From Hyphomicrobiales bacterium (GTDB lineage Bacteria > Pseudomonadota > Alphaproteobacteria > Rhizobiales > MH13), in assembly GCA_017642935.1 (NCBI GenBank), contig JAEPOK010000002.1, positions 372,001 through 436,000 on the forward strand: 64,000 bases of DNA, read 5' to 3'. The translations under genes and the position numbers were made by a program. Positions within the stretch are counted from its first letter, which is position 1. Every line of letters begins with the position of its first letter. The notes under the pieces are model-generated. The model was not told the origin of the DNA. It ran no database searches and saw nothing but the letters and a program-made list of their open reading frames with translations. Below are positions 44,944 to 53,544 of the stretch, in pieces.

Positions 44944-45714
44944 CTAGGATGCTTTGTTCGCCCGCGATTTTTTCGGCGCATCGGCAGGGTTGGGCACTTT
45001 GTCCTTGAACTTACAGATGTCGATGACCGGACACCGCCAACACTCAGGCGTGCGAGCCTTGCAGAGGTAACGCCCGTGCAGGATCAGCCAGTGATGCGCA
45101 TGCAGGCCATAAGGTTCAGGCACCACACGATCCAAGATCGCTTCCACCGCTTCAACGGTCTTGCCTGGCGCAAGGCCGGTGCGGTTGGAAACCCGGAAAA
45201 CATGCGTGTCCACGGCATTGGTGTGATGGCCGAACGCCATGTTCATCACGACATTGGCCGTCTTGCGCCCAACGCCGGGCAGGCTTTCCAGATAGTCGCG
45301 ATCCTCCGGCACATGACCGGGCGCAACGTCCGGATGTTCCTCCAACAAACGCTGAGACAGGGCCATCACATTCTTGGCCTTGCCTTTATAAAGCCCGATC
45401 GTCTTCACATGCTCACGGACTGTGTCTTCGCCAAGCGCCAACATTTTGTCCGGCGTGTCGGCGATAGCGAACAGTCCCCGTGTAGCCTTGTTGACGCCGG
45501 CATCGGTGGCTTGCGCTGACAGTACGACGGCGACCAGCAGCGTGTAGGCGTTGACATGCTCCAACTCGCCCTTCGGCTCCGGCTCGATGGCTTGAAGGGC
45601 GGCGAAGAGCCGGTCTATTTCTTCGCGTTTCAAGCGCGAACGGCCGACACGCTTCTTCGTGGCGGGCTTATTAACGGCAGGTTTGGTGGACGTGCGGGAC
45701 GGTTTTTGGGGCAT
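44944..45714 (-). CDS. nth: Endonuclease III
   Basis: A 256-residue DNA glycosylase/AP lyase that removes oxidised pyrimidines. The helix-hairpin-helix Leu-Pro-Gly-Val-Gly-Arg-Lys-Thr-Ala-Asn carries the catalytic Lys region, and Val-Asp-Thr-His-Val-Phe-Arg carries the catalytic Asp. A four-cysteine iron-sulfur loop, Cys-x6-Cys-x2-Cys-x5-Cys, ends the core. About 25 basic residues precede the usual N terminus and about 15 follow the cluster. It is divergent from the DUF2244 gene, a neighbourhood common in this order. Confidence 0.96.
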   Translation of the reverse strand: MPQKPSRTSTKPAVNKPATKKRVGRSRLKREEIDRLFAALQAIEPEPKGELEHVNAYTLLVAVVLSAQATDAGVNKATRGLFAIADTPDKMLALGEDTVREHVKTIGLYKGKAKNVMALSQRLLEEHPDVAPGHVPEDRDYLESLPGVGRKTANVVMNMAFGHHTNAVDTHVFRVSNRTGLAPGKTVEAVEAILDRVVPEPYGLHAHHWLILHGRYLCKARTPECWRCPVIDICKFKDKVPNPADAPKKSRANKAS

Positions 45715-45801
45715 GAAAACTCAAATGCAGCGGTGCTTTGTCACATTCAATTGGCGCCAAAACCGGTCATCCAATTGCCGGTTTCAGTCCTATAGAGAGC
45801 C

Positions 45802-46314
45802 ATGAGCGACAACAACCCGATCCCGGACCCGATGGCAGAGCGGCCGCTGTTTGCCGCGCGGCTCACGCCGCATCGCTCGCTGCCAAAGAACGGTTTCGTC
45901 CTTCTGATGCTGCTTATCGGCGGGTTGGCGCTGTCGTCCGGCATCATGTTCTTGGCCATCGGCGCCTGGCCGATCCTCGCTTTTCTGGTGCTTGATGTGG
46001 TGATCGTGTTTTTGGCCTTTTATTTCTCCTATCGCTCCGGCCGCGCCTATGAAGAGGTGACCGTGACGCCCGATCTACTCACGATAAAGCGGGTCAGTGC
46101 CTGGGGCCGCGAGTCGATTGACCAGTTGCACCCGGTTTGGACGCAGTTGAAGACGGCCTATGATGAGGAAGAGGAGCGGGTTCTGGCGATCAAGCTGGAA
46201 AGCAAGGGACAACAAGTGCCGGTGGGCGCCTTCATGAACCCCGACGACAAGGAAAGCTTTGCCAATGCACTTGGCGACGTGCTCTCCCGCTTGAAACGCG
46301 GAGCGCCTGCTTAG
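45802..46314 (+). CDS. DUF2244 membrane protein
   Basis: A 170-residue protein with two close hydrophobic helices (about 34-78), framed by Leu-Thr-Pro-His-Arg-Ser-Leu near the N terminus and Tyr-Arg-Ser-Gly-Arg-Ala-Tyr-Glu after the second helix. This is the DUF2244 pattern. The C-terminal domain is soluble and probably cytosolic. Function is unknown. It is divergent from nth. Confidence 0.85.
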   Translation: MSDNNPIPDPMAERPLFAARLTPHRSLPKNGFVLLMLLIGGLALSSGIMFLAIGAWPILAFLVLDVVIVFLAFYFSYRSGRAYEEVTVTPDLLTIKRVSAWGRESIDQLHPVWTQLKTAYDEEEERVLAIKLESKGQQVPVGAFMNPDDKESFANALGDVLSRLKRGAPA

Positions 46315-46383
46315 CGGCAAAGCGCCTGCCTCCAGTCCGGTTTCGGGTGTCGCCGGTTCCCGGTTTGCGGCAGAGTGGCTCCC

Positions 46384-47319
46384 ATGATGAACCAGACAGC
46401 TCTTCTCAACCCAACCGCAACGACTGTTTCGCCGATCCCCTATCAGGAACGGTGCGATGCCTACGACAGCGTGCGTGCAGCGATTGCCTACATTTCCGAA
46501 CGCTATCTCGAGCAGCCGGATATCGACACGATTGCCCGTGCGGTCGGCGAACATCCGGCGATTTTGACGCGCAAATTTCGGGCCTTTGCCGGGCTGACAC
46601 CCAAAGCCTTCTTGCAGGCGGTCACGCTCGATAAAGCGAAGATGCTTTTGGAGGAGGGCGAGCCGGTTTTGGACGCCGCTTTGGACACGGGATTGTCTGG
46701 ACCGGGCCGTTTGCACGACCTTTTCGTCACCCATCACGCCATGCCACCGGGGGCCTATCGCGCCAAAGGGGCGGGCCTTCAGATCGATTATGGGTTCCAT
46801 CCGTCGCCCTTTGGTACGGCTTTGGTGATGGAAACAGAGCATGGATTGGTGGGTCTAGCCTTTGCTGACCCTGGCCAAGAGACTGAAACCTTTGAAGATA
46901 TGGCCGGCCGCTGGCCGAATGCTTATTATGTGGACGCGCCTGAAAAAACGGCATTGACCGCGCGGCGCATCTTCGACCCGGCGCACTGGCAGGCAGATAC
47001 CCCGCTGCGTATTACGCTGATCGGGACAGACTTCGAGGTACAGGTGTGGGAGACACTTTTGTCGATCCCGCTGGGTGGCATCACCACCTATGGAAAGCTC
47101 GCTGATTCGATCGGGCGCCGCAAGGCCTCACGGGCCGTCGGGGCGGCTGTCGGCAAAAATCCGATCTCGTTCGTTGTGCCCTGTCATCGCGCGGTGGGCT
47201 CGACCGGCGCCCTAACCGGCTATCATTGGGGGCTGACCCGCAAACGCGCCATGCTTGGCTGGGAAGCCGCCAGTACTGGCAAGGTCAAGCCGGATGTACA
47301 GGCTGAGCTTTTCGGCTAG
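46384..47319 (+). CDS. Ada-like methylated-DNA-protein cysteine methyltransferase with AraC domain
   Basis: A 311-residue two-domain protein. Residues about 20-125 resemble the AraC-type DNA-binding domain of Ada. The C-terminal part is an O6-alkylguanine transferase with the acceptor motif Val-Pro-Cys-His-Arg and Pro-Leu-Gly-Gly-Ile-Thr-Thr-Tyr upstream. The Ada N-terminal zinc/phosphotriester domain is missing, so it likely repairs O6-methylguanine and may regulate, but cannot sense phosphotriesters as E. coli Ada does. The start could be the ATG at 46384 or 46387, or a GTG at 46375; none has a strong ribosome site. Confidence 0.92.
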   Translation: MMNQTALLNPTATTVSPIPYQERCDAYDSVRAAIAYISERYLEQPDIDTIARAVGEHPAILTRKFRAFAGLTPKAFLQAVTLDKAKMLLEEGEPVLDAALDTGLSGPGRLHDLFVTHHAMPPGAYRAKGAGLQIDYGFHPSPFGTALVMETEHGLVGLAFADPGQETETFEDMAGRWPNAYYVDAPEKTALTARRIFDPAHWQADTPLRITLIGTDFEVQVWETLLSIPLGGITTYGKLADSIGRRKASRAVGAAVGKNPISFVVPCHRAVGSTGALTGYHWGLTRKRAMLGWEAASTGKVKPDVQAELFG

Positions 47320-47338
47320 GGCGGTTGCTCACACGTGT

Positions 47339-47361
47339 GATCCCGGCCTTGAGCCGGGATC
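47339..47361. terminator. Palindrome between the Ada-like gene and gpmA, possible bidirectional terminator
   Basis: GATCCCGGC (47339-47347), CTTGA, GCCGGGATC (47353-47361): a perfect 9-bp stem between convergent genes. A separate 10-bp palindrome CACACGTGTG (47330-47339) abuts it. No T run follows on either strand, so it may be a repeat element of the ATCCCGG type rather than a true intrinsic terminator. Confidence 0.5.
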
Positions 47362-47438
47362 TGGTCATTCACTGTGCTCGGTGTGTTCGGCAGATGCCGG
47401 ATCGGCCATGCCGTCCGGGATGATAAACCCGTCCGGCG

Positions 47439-48056
47439 TTACTCCGCCAAATCGATTTTTTCGGCGATACCGCCCTCTTCGTCGAGGCGGTAGATGATCG
47501 GCGTGCCGGTGCCGAGTTCGCGCTTGAGGATTTCTTCCGGCGTCAGGCTTTCCAGCTGCATGATCAGCGCGCGCAGTGAGTTGCCGTGGGCCGAAACCAA
47601 GATGCGCTTGCCAGCCAAAACGCGTGGCAGGATTTCTTTGTCGAAGTAAGGAAGTACACGTTCTGCCGTCATTTTCAGGCTCTCACCACCAGGAGGCGGC
47701 ACATCGTAGGACCGGCGCCAGATGTGCACCTGTTCCTCGCCAAACTGCTTGCGGGCCTCATCCTTGTTCATGCCGGTGATGTCGCCGTAATCACGCTCAT
47801 TGAGTGCCTGATCGCGCGTGATCGGCAGATCGGTGCCCATTTCTTCCTGCATCAGGTCGAGTGTGCGCTGCGCGCGCAAAAGATCGGAGGTGAACGCCTC
47901 ATCAAACTCAAGTTTCATCTCTTTAAGCGTCTGACCGGCAGTGCGGGCTTCTTTGATGCCCTGTTCGGTCAGGTCCGGGTTCTTCCAGCCGGTGAAGAGG
48001 TTCTTCAAATTCCATTCACTTTGCCCGTGGCGGACGAGGACGAGAAGGCGTTCCAT
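47439..48056 (-). CDS. gpmA: 2,3-bisphosphoglycerate-dependent phosphoglycerate mutase
   Basis: A 205-residue glycolytic mutase interconverting 3- and 2-phosphoglycerate. The phospho-accepting His is in [10 protein letters not shown], and the second catalytic His in Ser-Ala-His-Gly-Asn-Ser-Leu-Arg. Glu-Arg-Asp-Tyr-Gly-Asp is also present. It is shorter than the E. coli enzyme (about 250) as usual in alphaproteobacteria. It follows dapB by 23 bp. Confidence 0.95.
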   Translation of the reverse strand: MERLLVLVRHGQSEWNLKNLFTGWKNPDLTEQGIKEARTAGQTLKEMKLEFDEAFTSDLLRAQRTLDLMQEEMGTDLPITRDQALNERDYGDITGMNKDEARKQFGEEQVHIWRRSYDVPPPGGESLKMTAERVLPYFDKEILPRVLAGKRILVSAHGNSLRALIMQLESLTPEEILKRELGTGTPIIYRLDEEGGIAEKIDLAE

Positions 48057-48079
48057 ATGGCGTTTCCTTTGCCGGGTAA

Positions 48080-48898
48080 TTAGATCGATTCTGATAGGCC
48101 GAGCACATCACGCATGGTGTAGCGGCCGGGTTTCTTGCTGTAGGCCCAAAGCGCCGCTTTGACGGCACCACGGGCGAAAAGGCTGCGGTCTTCGGCGTGA
48201 TGCGACAGGGTGATGCGTTCGGCAGGTCCAGCGAAAACAACCGAGTGATCACCAACCACCGAACCGCCACGAAGAGTGGCAAACCCGATCGCACCTTCCG
48301 GGCGCGGACCCGTGATACCTTGCCGGGTAAACACACCAACGTCCTCAAGGTTCAACCCACGACCTTCTGCCGCTGCCTCGCCGAGCAGGAGCGCCGTACC
48401 CGATGGCGCGTCGACCTTGGATTTATGATGCATTTCAACGACTTCGACATCAAAATCGGCGCTGAGCGCCTTGGCGGCCTGCTCCACCAACACGGCGAGC
48501 AGATTGACCCCCAGGCTCATATTGCCTGATTTCACGATCCGCGCATGTCGGGCGGCAGCGTCGAGCTTGGTTTCGTCCTCGGCGCTCATGCCTGTGGTGC
48601 CGATGACATGAACGATCCGGGCCTGAGCAGCGAGCTCCGCATAGTGCAACGTGGCGGCCGGCGCGGTGAAATCGAGCACGGCATCGCTCGCGGCAAAAAC
48701 CGGCAAAGGATCGGCGGTCACGTCGATCCCGGAATCGGCCATGCCGACCAGGGCGCCCGCGTCCGCCCCAAGCGTGTCAGCGCCCTGGCGTTCAACCGCA
48801 CCGGCCAGCGCCGCGCCATCAGTTTCCAATATCGCCGCGATGAGGGCCCTGCCCATCCGGCCGGATGCTCCGACCACCGCGATCCGCACGTCTGTCAC
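48080..48898 (-). CDS. dapB: 4-Hydroxy-tetrahydrodipicolinate reductase
   Basis: A 272-residue enzyme of the lysine and meso-diaminopimelate pathway, needed for peptidoglycan. The nucleotide loop Val-Gly-Ala-Ser-Gly-Arg-Met-Gly is at residues about 8-15. The catalytic His-His-Lys-Ser-Lys with Asp-Ala-Pro-Ser-Gly-Thr-Ala and the Phe-Thr-Arg-Gln-Gly segment are intact. It lies between a small uncertain gene and gpmA on the minus strand. Confidence 0.97.
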   Translation of the reverse strand: MTDVRIAVVGASGRMGRALIAAILETDGAALAGAVERQGADTLGADAGALVGMADSGIDVTADPLPVFAASDAVLDFTAPAATLHYAELAAQARIVHVIGTTGMSAEDETKLDAAARHARIVKSGNMSLGVNLLAVLVEQAAKALSADFDVEVVEMHHKSKVDAPSGTALLLGEAAAEGRGLNLEDVGVFTRQGITGPRPEGAIGFATLRGGSVVGDHSVVFAGPAERITLSHHAEDRSLFARGAVKAALWAYSKKPGRYTMRDVLGLSESI

Positions 48899-48967
48899 CT
48901 GATTGCCTCCCGAGTGTTGCAGGCATCTAGCCCAGCGCTGCTTGCCCGTGCAACAGCGTGAACCGGC

Positions 48968-49387
48968 TTAGAGCCTGCGCATCAGAACTTTCCGACCATT
49001 GGCGGCCGCATGAAGGCCGGACGTCAGGCGGTCCGGGTCGATGCCGACGAAACCCCGGGCCAACAAGGTGTCGGCATTTGCTGGCGCACACAGAGTGAGC
49101 GCCGGCGCGTAGCTCCAGCGAGCGTAAGCAAGCGCATGATCAATGAGCTGGAGTTGGGCAGGCTCACTGCCAAGCAGTCGATCAAGAAATACCGTGCCAT
49201 CGGTGAGATAAGCCGTGGCGGCGCCGAAAATCTCATCGCCATTGCCCAACACCCAGCCCATGTCCTGCGCTTGGGCACGCATGGCAATTGTTTGGTCGAG
49301 ACCCATCGCAGCAAGCGGTCCAAAATCCGCAGCGGTGATCGCGCGGATGCTAGCCTCTGGCGGCAAGCCCAGCCTCGATCTCCTCAA
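48968..49387 (-). CDS. Small hypothetical protein, possibly GNAT-like
   Basis: An open frame of 139 codons whose 5' end overlaps pyrF by 38 bp. The product has alternating strands and helices and a Trp-Val-Leu-Gly-Asn-Gly-Asp-Glu-Ile-Phe-Gly-Ala-Ala-Thr-Ala-Tyr segment that vaguely recalls an acetyltransferase fold. No acetyl-CoA loop (Arg/Gln-x-x-Gly-x-Gly/Ala) is evident. A start at 49306 would avoid the overlap. It is in the same orientation as, and between, pyrF and dapB, which supports a real gene, but its identity is uncertain. Confidence 0.5.
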   Translation of the reverse strand: MRRSRLGLPPEASIRAITAADFGPLAAMGLDQTIAMRAQAQDMGWVLGNGDEIFGAATAYLTDGTVFLDRLLGSEPAQLQLIDHALAYARWSYAPALTLCAPANADTLLARGFVGIDPDRLTSGLHAAANGRKVLMRRL

Positions 49388-50066
49388 CGGCGCGCCGCGC
49401 GGCGGCCTTCGGATCGTCCGCCGCCGTGATCGGGCGGCCGATGACCAAGATGTCGGCGCCGTCGGCGATCGCCTTTTCCGGCGTCACAACCCGTTTTTGG
49501 TCGCCAGCATCGCCACCAGCAAAGCGAATACCGGGCGTCACCAGAAGCATTTTATGGCCAAGCGCGGATCGCAGGGATTCTGCCTCGAGCGCCGAACAGA
49601 TAAGGCCCGGCATACCCGCCTGCTGCGCTTGCCGTGCGCGCGCCATCACCAGTTGGTCGGCCGGGACGGCGTAGCCTGCCTCTTGCAAGTCTTCATCATC
49701 CATCGACGTCAGGACCGTCACACCCAGCAGTTTTAAGGACGCATCGGGCCCAAGTGCTTCGACACCGGCGCGCATGGCCTTCGGATAAGCATGCACCGTC
49801 AGATAGGCCGCGCCAGTGGCGGCGACACTGCGCACGCCTTCGGCAACGGTCTGATCGATGTCGAGCAATTTGAGGTCGGCAAACACAGGCTTTCCAGCGC
49901 GCGACAGCTCCTCGATGAGGCCGAAACCGCCGGAATAGGCCAAGCGATGACCGATTTTGACGATGCCGACCTCATCGATGATTTCATCGAGCATACGGCG
50001 CGCGGCATCTGGGCCCGTGACATCCAGCGCGACGGCAAGGCGGTCTTTTGGCGAGAGCATCGACAT
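49350..50066 (-). CDS. pyrF: Orotidine 5'-phosphate decarboxylase
   Basis: A 238-residue TIM-barrel enzyme making UMP from OMP. Leu-Ala-Val-Ala-Leu-Asp-Val near the start, Val-Lys-Ile-Gly-His, the catalytic Asp-Leu-Lys-Leu-Leu-Asp-Ile-Asp (Asp-x-Lys-x-x-Asp), and the phosphate loop Val-Thr-Pro-Gly-Ile-Arg with Ile-Gly-Arg-Pro-Ile are present. Its ATG shares one base with the stop of the preceding reductase gene (TAATG). Confidence 0.96.
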   Translation of the reverse strand: MSMLSPKDRLAVALDVTGPDAARRMLDEIIDEVGIVKIGHRLAYSGGFGLIEELSRAGKPVFADLKLLDIDQTVAEGVRSVAATGAAYLTVHAYPKAMRAGVEALGPDASLKLLGVTVLTSMDDEDLQEAGYAVPADQLVMARARQAQQAGMPGLICSALEAESLRSALGHKMLLVTPGIRFAGGDAGDQKRVVTPEKAIADGADILVIGRPITAADDPKAAARRAVEEIEAGLAARG

Positions 50067-50629
50067 TAGGAGCGCAGCTTTCCGGCGACATCGATTAGTC
50101 GCTCCAATTGTGCGGTGGCTAAACTCACCGTGCGCTCATTGGCGAAACTGCCATCCTCGTTGAAGGCTGAGGCGGCGCCACCAACGGTCAATTGTTCAGG
50201 CATCACGATGGCACTGAGTCCGACCAGCGTCGTGCGCAACGAAAAAAGGCCGCGAATGCCACCGAGCATGCCCGGCGAAGCGCCCCCAAGCGAAAAGACC
50301 GTCTCTTTGATCGGATGCGGCTTCAAACGACTCAGCCAATCGATGGTGTTCTTCAACAGAGGTGTGACCCCGGAATTGTATTCTGGTGAGGCGATAAAGG
50401 CAGCGTCGGATTCGGTCATCAGCGCGCCAAGATCGGCAACCGTTTGCGGCACGCCGTTTGCTCGCTCCCAATCCTGATGGAAAAGCGGCGCTTCATAGTC
50501 CGCCAAGGAGATCTGTTGGACGTCGGCGCCAAGATTACCGGCCATCGTCGCGACGGCGGTCGCGAGCTTGGTATTGTGCGAGCCCTGGCGCGTAGAGCCG
50601 GACAAAACGAGCAATTTCACAGCTGACAT
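50066..50629 (-). CDS. NADPH-dependent FMN reductase
   Basis: A 187-residue flavodoxin-like reductase. The phosphate-binding loop Leu-Ser-Gly-Ser-Thr-Arg-Gln-Gly-Ser-His-Asn (residues about 9-19) binds FMN, and Ser-Pro-Glu-Tyr-Asn-Ser-Gly in the middle is typical of the family (ArsH/YwqN/chromate-reductase relatives). It may reduce quinones or metals as well as flavin. It is the first gene of the minus-strand unit that includes pyrF. Confidence 0.9.
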   Translation of the reverse strand: MSAVKLLVLSGSTRQGSHNTKLATAVATMAGNLGADVQQISLADYEAPLFHQDWERANGVPQTVADLGALMTESDAAFIASPEYNSGVTPLLKNTIDWLSRLKPHPIKETVFSLGGASPGMLGGIRGLFSLRTTLVGLSAIVMPEQLTVGGAASAFNEDGSFANERTVSLATAQLERLIDVAGKLRS

Positions 50630-50671
50630 GGGAAACCTTGTTGGATGAGGGGATGCGGCGCGCCGCTAGGC

Positions 50672-51358
50672 TTAGGTCTTTGCGGCCTCGCGCTTGCGAT
50701 ACACCCAAACGCGCGCCGGCGGCATGTTGTTCCAGATCCAGCCGCTCTTGCTAAGCGAGAAAAGCGCGCGCTCCTCGCGCACTGGGGGGACGAATGCGTA
50801 GGAAAACTGGATAAACGGCGCCCCAGGGGCGAGCCTCTCCAGGGCGCTCAGGATCAGCGCGCGGCGGGCTTGGCTGGGCCGCGAAAACAGCGGAAGGCTC
50901 GACACGATGCCGGCCAGCGGCGGATGCTCGCCTAGACTGCCAGCGAGATCATAGGCATCGCCCTGGACGATGGTAACTTCGGGAAACCGGCTTCGGAGCA
51001 GTTTTGCGAAGTCGCCGCAATATTCGATGGACGTCAATTTGCTCGGCGCGATGCCGCGCTCAAGGATTGCCTGGGTGACAACACCCGTTCCTGGACCAAG
51101 TTCTACCACCGGCCCTGACCGCAACGGATCAAGGTAGCGCGCCATGGTTCGCGCAAGCTCGGGGCCAGAGGGCGTGATGGCGCCAACCGACAGCGGATTT
51201 CCGGCCCATTGGCGTAGGAACCGGCCTTCATCCATCACCTTGGAAAAAAGGGACTGCGGCGTGCGACGCGTCGCGTTGAGGTTTCGGCGAAAATGGGGGG
51301 AAGGCGTCAAGAAACTGGCATCCTCTGCTGGCTCGGCAAGCATCGTGGTGGATGCCAT
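50672..51358 (-). CDS. pmtA: PmtA-type phospholipid N-methyltransferase
   Basis: A 228-residue SAM-dependent enzyme of the rhizobial PmtA family, which methylates phosphatidylethanolamine to phosphatidylcholine at the membrane. SAM motif I reads Val-Val-Glu-Leu-Gly-Pro-Gly-Thr-Gly-Val-Val-Thr. Ala-Gly-Asn-Pro...Gly-Ala-Ile-Thr-Pro-Ser-Gly and Val-Ser-Ser-Leu-Pro-Leu are family hallmarks. The ATG at 51358, with TAGGGA about 8 nt upstream, is chosen; the frame is open further upstream but unconserved. It releases S-adenosylhomocysteine, the substrate of AhcY. Confidence 0.88.
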   Translation of the reverse strand: MASTTMLAEPAEDASFLTPSPHFRRNLNATRRTPQSLFSKVMDEGRFLRQWAGNPLSVGAITPSGPELARTMARYLDPLRSGPVVELGPGTGVVTQAILERGIAPSKLTSIEYCGDFAKLLRSRFPEVTIVQGDAYDLAGSLGEHPPLAGIVSSLPLFSRPSQARRALILSALERLAPGAPFIQFSYAFVPPVREERALFSLSKSGWIWNNMPPARVWVYRKREAAKT

Positions 51359-51485
51359 GCGCAATTCCCTACGTTTCAGCGTGACAGGGAGATGACAGCA
51401 AAGAGCCGTTGCGGCAACGCGGTGCGTGCGCTTTTTGCTTAAGGACAATGTCAGAACTGGTTTCAGATGCAGCAGGAGCGGGCAA

Positions 51486-52751
51486 TCAAGGGCGCGTCGC
51501 CGTGACGTCGAAGGCAATATCGACCTGGTAGAGCAGCCAAGCCTCATTAGCCGCGCCGACGGCGCCGATGCCGAAATCCAACCGATTGACGCTTGTGCTG
51601 CCCACGACCGTCGCAACGCCATCGGTCTCCTCGAAGGTGAAGCCGAGAGGGACATCAAGGCTCACGCCGCGCAGAGTGAGCGTCCCATCAGCCTGGTAAC
51701 TACCATCGTCGGCGCGCGTGAACTGGTTGGCCTGGTAGGTCGCCGTGGCATGATTGGCCAAATCAAACCCATCGCCACCCGAAGCCTGAGCCTGCAAGGT
51801 CGCATCGCCGAGCGACACGCTGGTCATGTCGATGGTGATGGTTGCCCGGGCATTCTCTAGGTCATTCGGATCGAACAGAATGTCGCCGGTCCAGTTGCCA
51901 ATCGTGCCAGCGACGTCGTTGCCAGTGTAGGTGATCGTGAAACCTAGCGAGGAGGCAGCGTGGTCGATGACCCAAGCATTCGGCGCTGAACCCGTGTCGT
52001 CTTGGCCTGCGCCGTTTGCAACGGTGGCGGACTGATAGGTCATGGATTGCCCAATGCCCCAGGCAATGCCGCCGACCAGGAACATCAGTGCTGCCGCCGC
52101 CGCGATGCCGCCGACGCTGGCCTTGGCGACGGAATTGGGCGCCGATCGCGCCGATATGATCATGCGGGCGATCAAGTTGTCCTTGGCGATGAACTGATGC
52201 TTCAGCGCAGCCGCGATGTGCAACACGATCAGCAGGCCCATGGTGAGCGCCAGATAGTAGTGGACGCTTTTCAGGAACGCTTCGGCGGTGTGGCGTTCGG
52301 TCAGCCCAGCATCACCAAGCAAGGGCAGGTGCGCGAAGGGCAGGCTGTCCAAAAGCAGGAAGAAGGTGGGCACGCCGGTCGGCGAGACCGACGCCATCGC
52401 CCAACCGGAAAGCGGCACGGCGATGAGAAAAGCATAGAACCCGAGATGCGTGATGCTAGCGGCGAAACGCTCAAAACGGCTCATGCCGTGAGGCAGTGCG
52501 GGCGCCGGATTGGCAAGCCGCCATATGATACGCGCCAAGGTCAGCGCCAGGATTGTCAGGCCGACGGTCTTGTGAATCTGAAAAACCGTGAAAACAGAAC
52601 CGGTTGCAGCTGCTCCGGCGGACACCATCCACTTGCCTCCGACAAGCTGGAACAGGATCGCCGCAGCGATCGTCCAATGGAGGACGATCGCCACAGTGGT
52701 GTAACGCCGGGCCGAAGACGTATCGAGGCTATCGACAGGGAGGGTCGTCAT
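51486..52751 (-). CDS. Cytochrome b561-YceI fusion protein
   Basis: A 421-residue protein. Residues about 15-190 form a cytochrome b561 with four membrane helices and candidate haem ligands His25, His60, His164 and His178. A further helix at about 213-233 leads into a periplasmic YceI-like lipocalin domain (about 245-421) that may bind an isoprenoid quinone. The layout suggests quinol-linked electron transfer in the inner membrane. A separate YceI gene lies 27 bp upstream on the same strand, so the two are likely one operon. Confidence 0.9.
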   Translation of the reverse strand: MTTLPVDSLDTSSARRYTTVAIVLHWTIAAAILFQLVGGKWMVSAGAAATGSVFTVFQIHKTVGLTILALTLARIIWRLANPAPALPHGMSRFERFAASITHLGFYAFLIAVPLSGWAMASVSPTGVPTFFLLLDSLPFAHLPLLGDAGLTERHTAEAFLKSVHYYLALTMGLLIVLHIAAALKHQFIAKDNLIARMIISARSAPNSVAKASVGGIAAAAALMFLVGGIAWGIGQSMTYQSATVANGAGQDDTGSAPNAWVIDHAASSLGFTITYTGNDVAGTIGNWTGDILFDPNDLENARATITIDMTSVSLGDATLQAQASGGDGFDLANHATATYQANQFTRADDGSYQADGTLTLRGVSLDVPLGFTFEETDGVATVVGSTSVNRLDFGIGAVGAANEAWLLYQVDIAFDVTATRP

Positions 52752-52778
52752 GGTTCGTGGCCCGGCGCGAGGGAGTGG

Positions 52779-53411
52779 TTAGGACGGGTTGGCGGTGGAT
52801 GCGTCGCCGATGAATTCAGCGTTGATCTCGATCGTCACGTCGGCCCCAACGTTGGGCGCAAAGGTCGAGAAGCCGAATTCTGTCCGGTCGAACGTACCAA
52901 CGGCTTGGATGCCGAAGGCGGCGCCGTCAGCGAACGGGTGCTTGCCCATGGTGCCGATCAGCGTCGTGTCGAGGGTGACGGGCAGCGTCACGCCGAGGAA
53001 TGTCAACTCGCCTTCGATCTCGGCGGTGTTGTCGCCGGTCTGGGTGATCGCTGTCGATACAAAGGTCGCCTGCGGGAAGGCGTCGGTGTTCAGCCAGTTT
53101 TCACCGCGCAGTTCGGCATTGAAATCATGCGCGTCCGGATTGGGGAAATCGGTGTCGACGCTCGCCATATCGATGGTGGCGGTCATCGAGGACTGGGTGA
53201 TATCGTCGGCATCAAGTTCGATTGTGGCATCGAAGCTGTTGATGCGGGCGGTGTACTCGGACAGACCGAAATGGTTCACCGACCAGAACAACGAGCCGTG
53301 CGTCGGGTCCAGCTGGTAGGTGCCTGAACCGATGTTGAGGTCGGCAGCCGAGGCCGAACCGATGAGGGCGGTCGATAGGGCAAGGCCTGCAAGAACTTTG
53401 GTGATGGTCAT
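52779..53411 (-). CDS. YceI family periplasmic protein
   Basis: A 210-residue exported lipocalin-like protein. The signal peptide (about 1-22) ends Ser-Ala-Ser-Ala before Ala-Asp-Leu. The YceI domain starts Tyr-Gln-Leu-Asp-Pro-Thr-His-Gly and includes Val-Asn-His-Phe-Gly-Leu-Ser and Leu-Thr-Phe-Leu-Gly-Val-Thr. Family members bind long isoprenoids. The ATG at 53411 has a GGAGA site 6 nt upstream; a longer open frame upstream is not conserved. It precedes the cytochrome b561-YceI fusion. Confidence 0.92.
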   Translation of the reverse strand: MTITKVLAGLALSTALIGSASAADLNIGSGTYQLDPTHGSLFWSVNHFGLSEYTARINSFDATIELDADDITQSSMTATIDMASVDTDFPNPDAHDFNAELRGENWLNTDAFPQATFVSTAITQTGDNTAEIEGELTFLGVTLPVTLDTTLIGTMGKHPFADGAAFGIQAVGTFDRTEFGFSTFAPNVGADVTIEINAEFIGDASTANPS

Positions 53412-53544
53412 GGCTTTTCTCCGGGGGAAGATGTGGTGCGTTGAAAGGGTGTCCGAAGAGATAGGCAAGTTGACGGTGGTTGAGAGGCCCTTTTGTGCCA
53501 AACATATCGTTCGACAATTGTGATCAATAATTTGATGAGTGTGC

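Noticed and set aside
52002-53327. 441-codon plus-strand frame opposite the YceI genes
   Set aside because: Crosses the two YceI-type genes; Gly/Arg/Asp-rich with no domain, consistent with a mirror frame.
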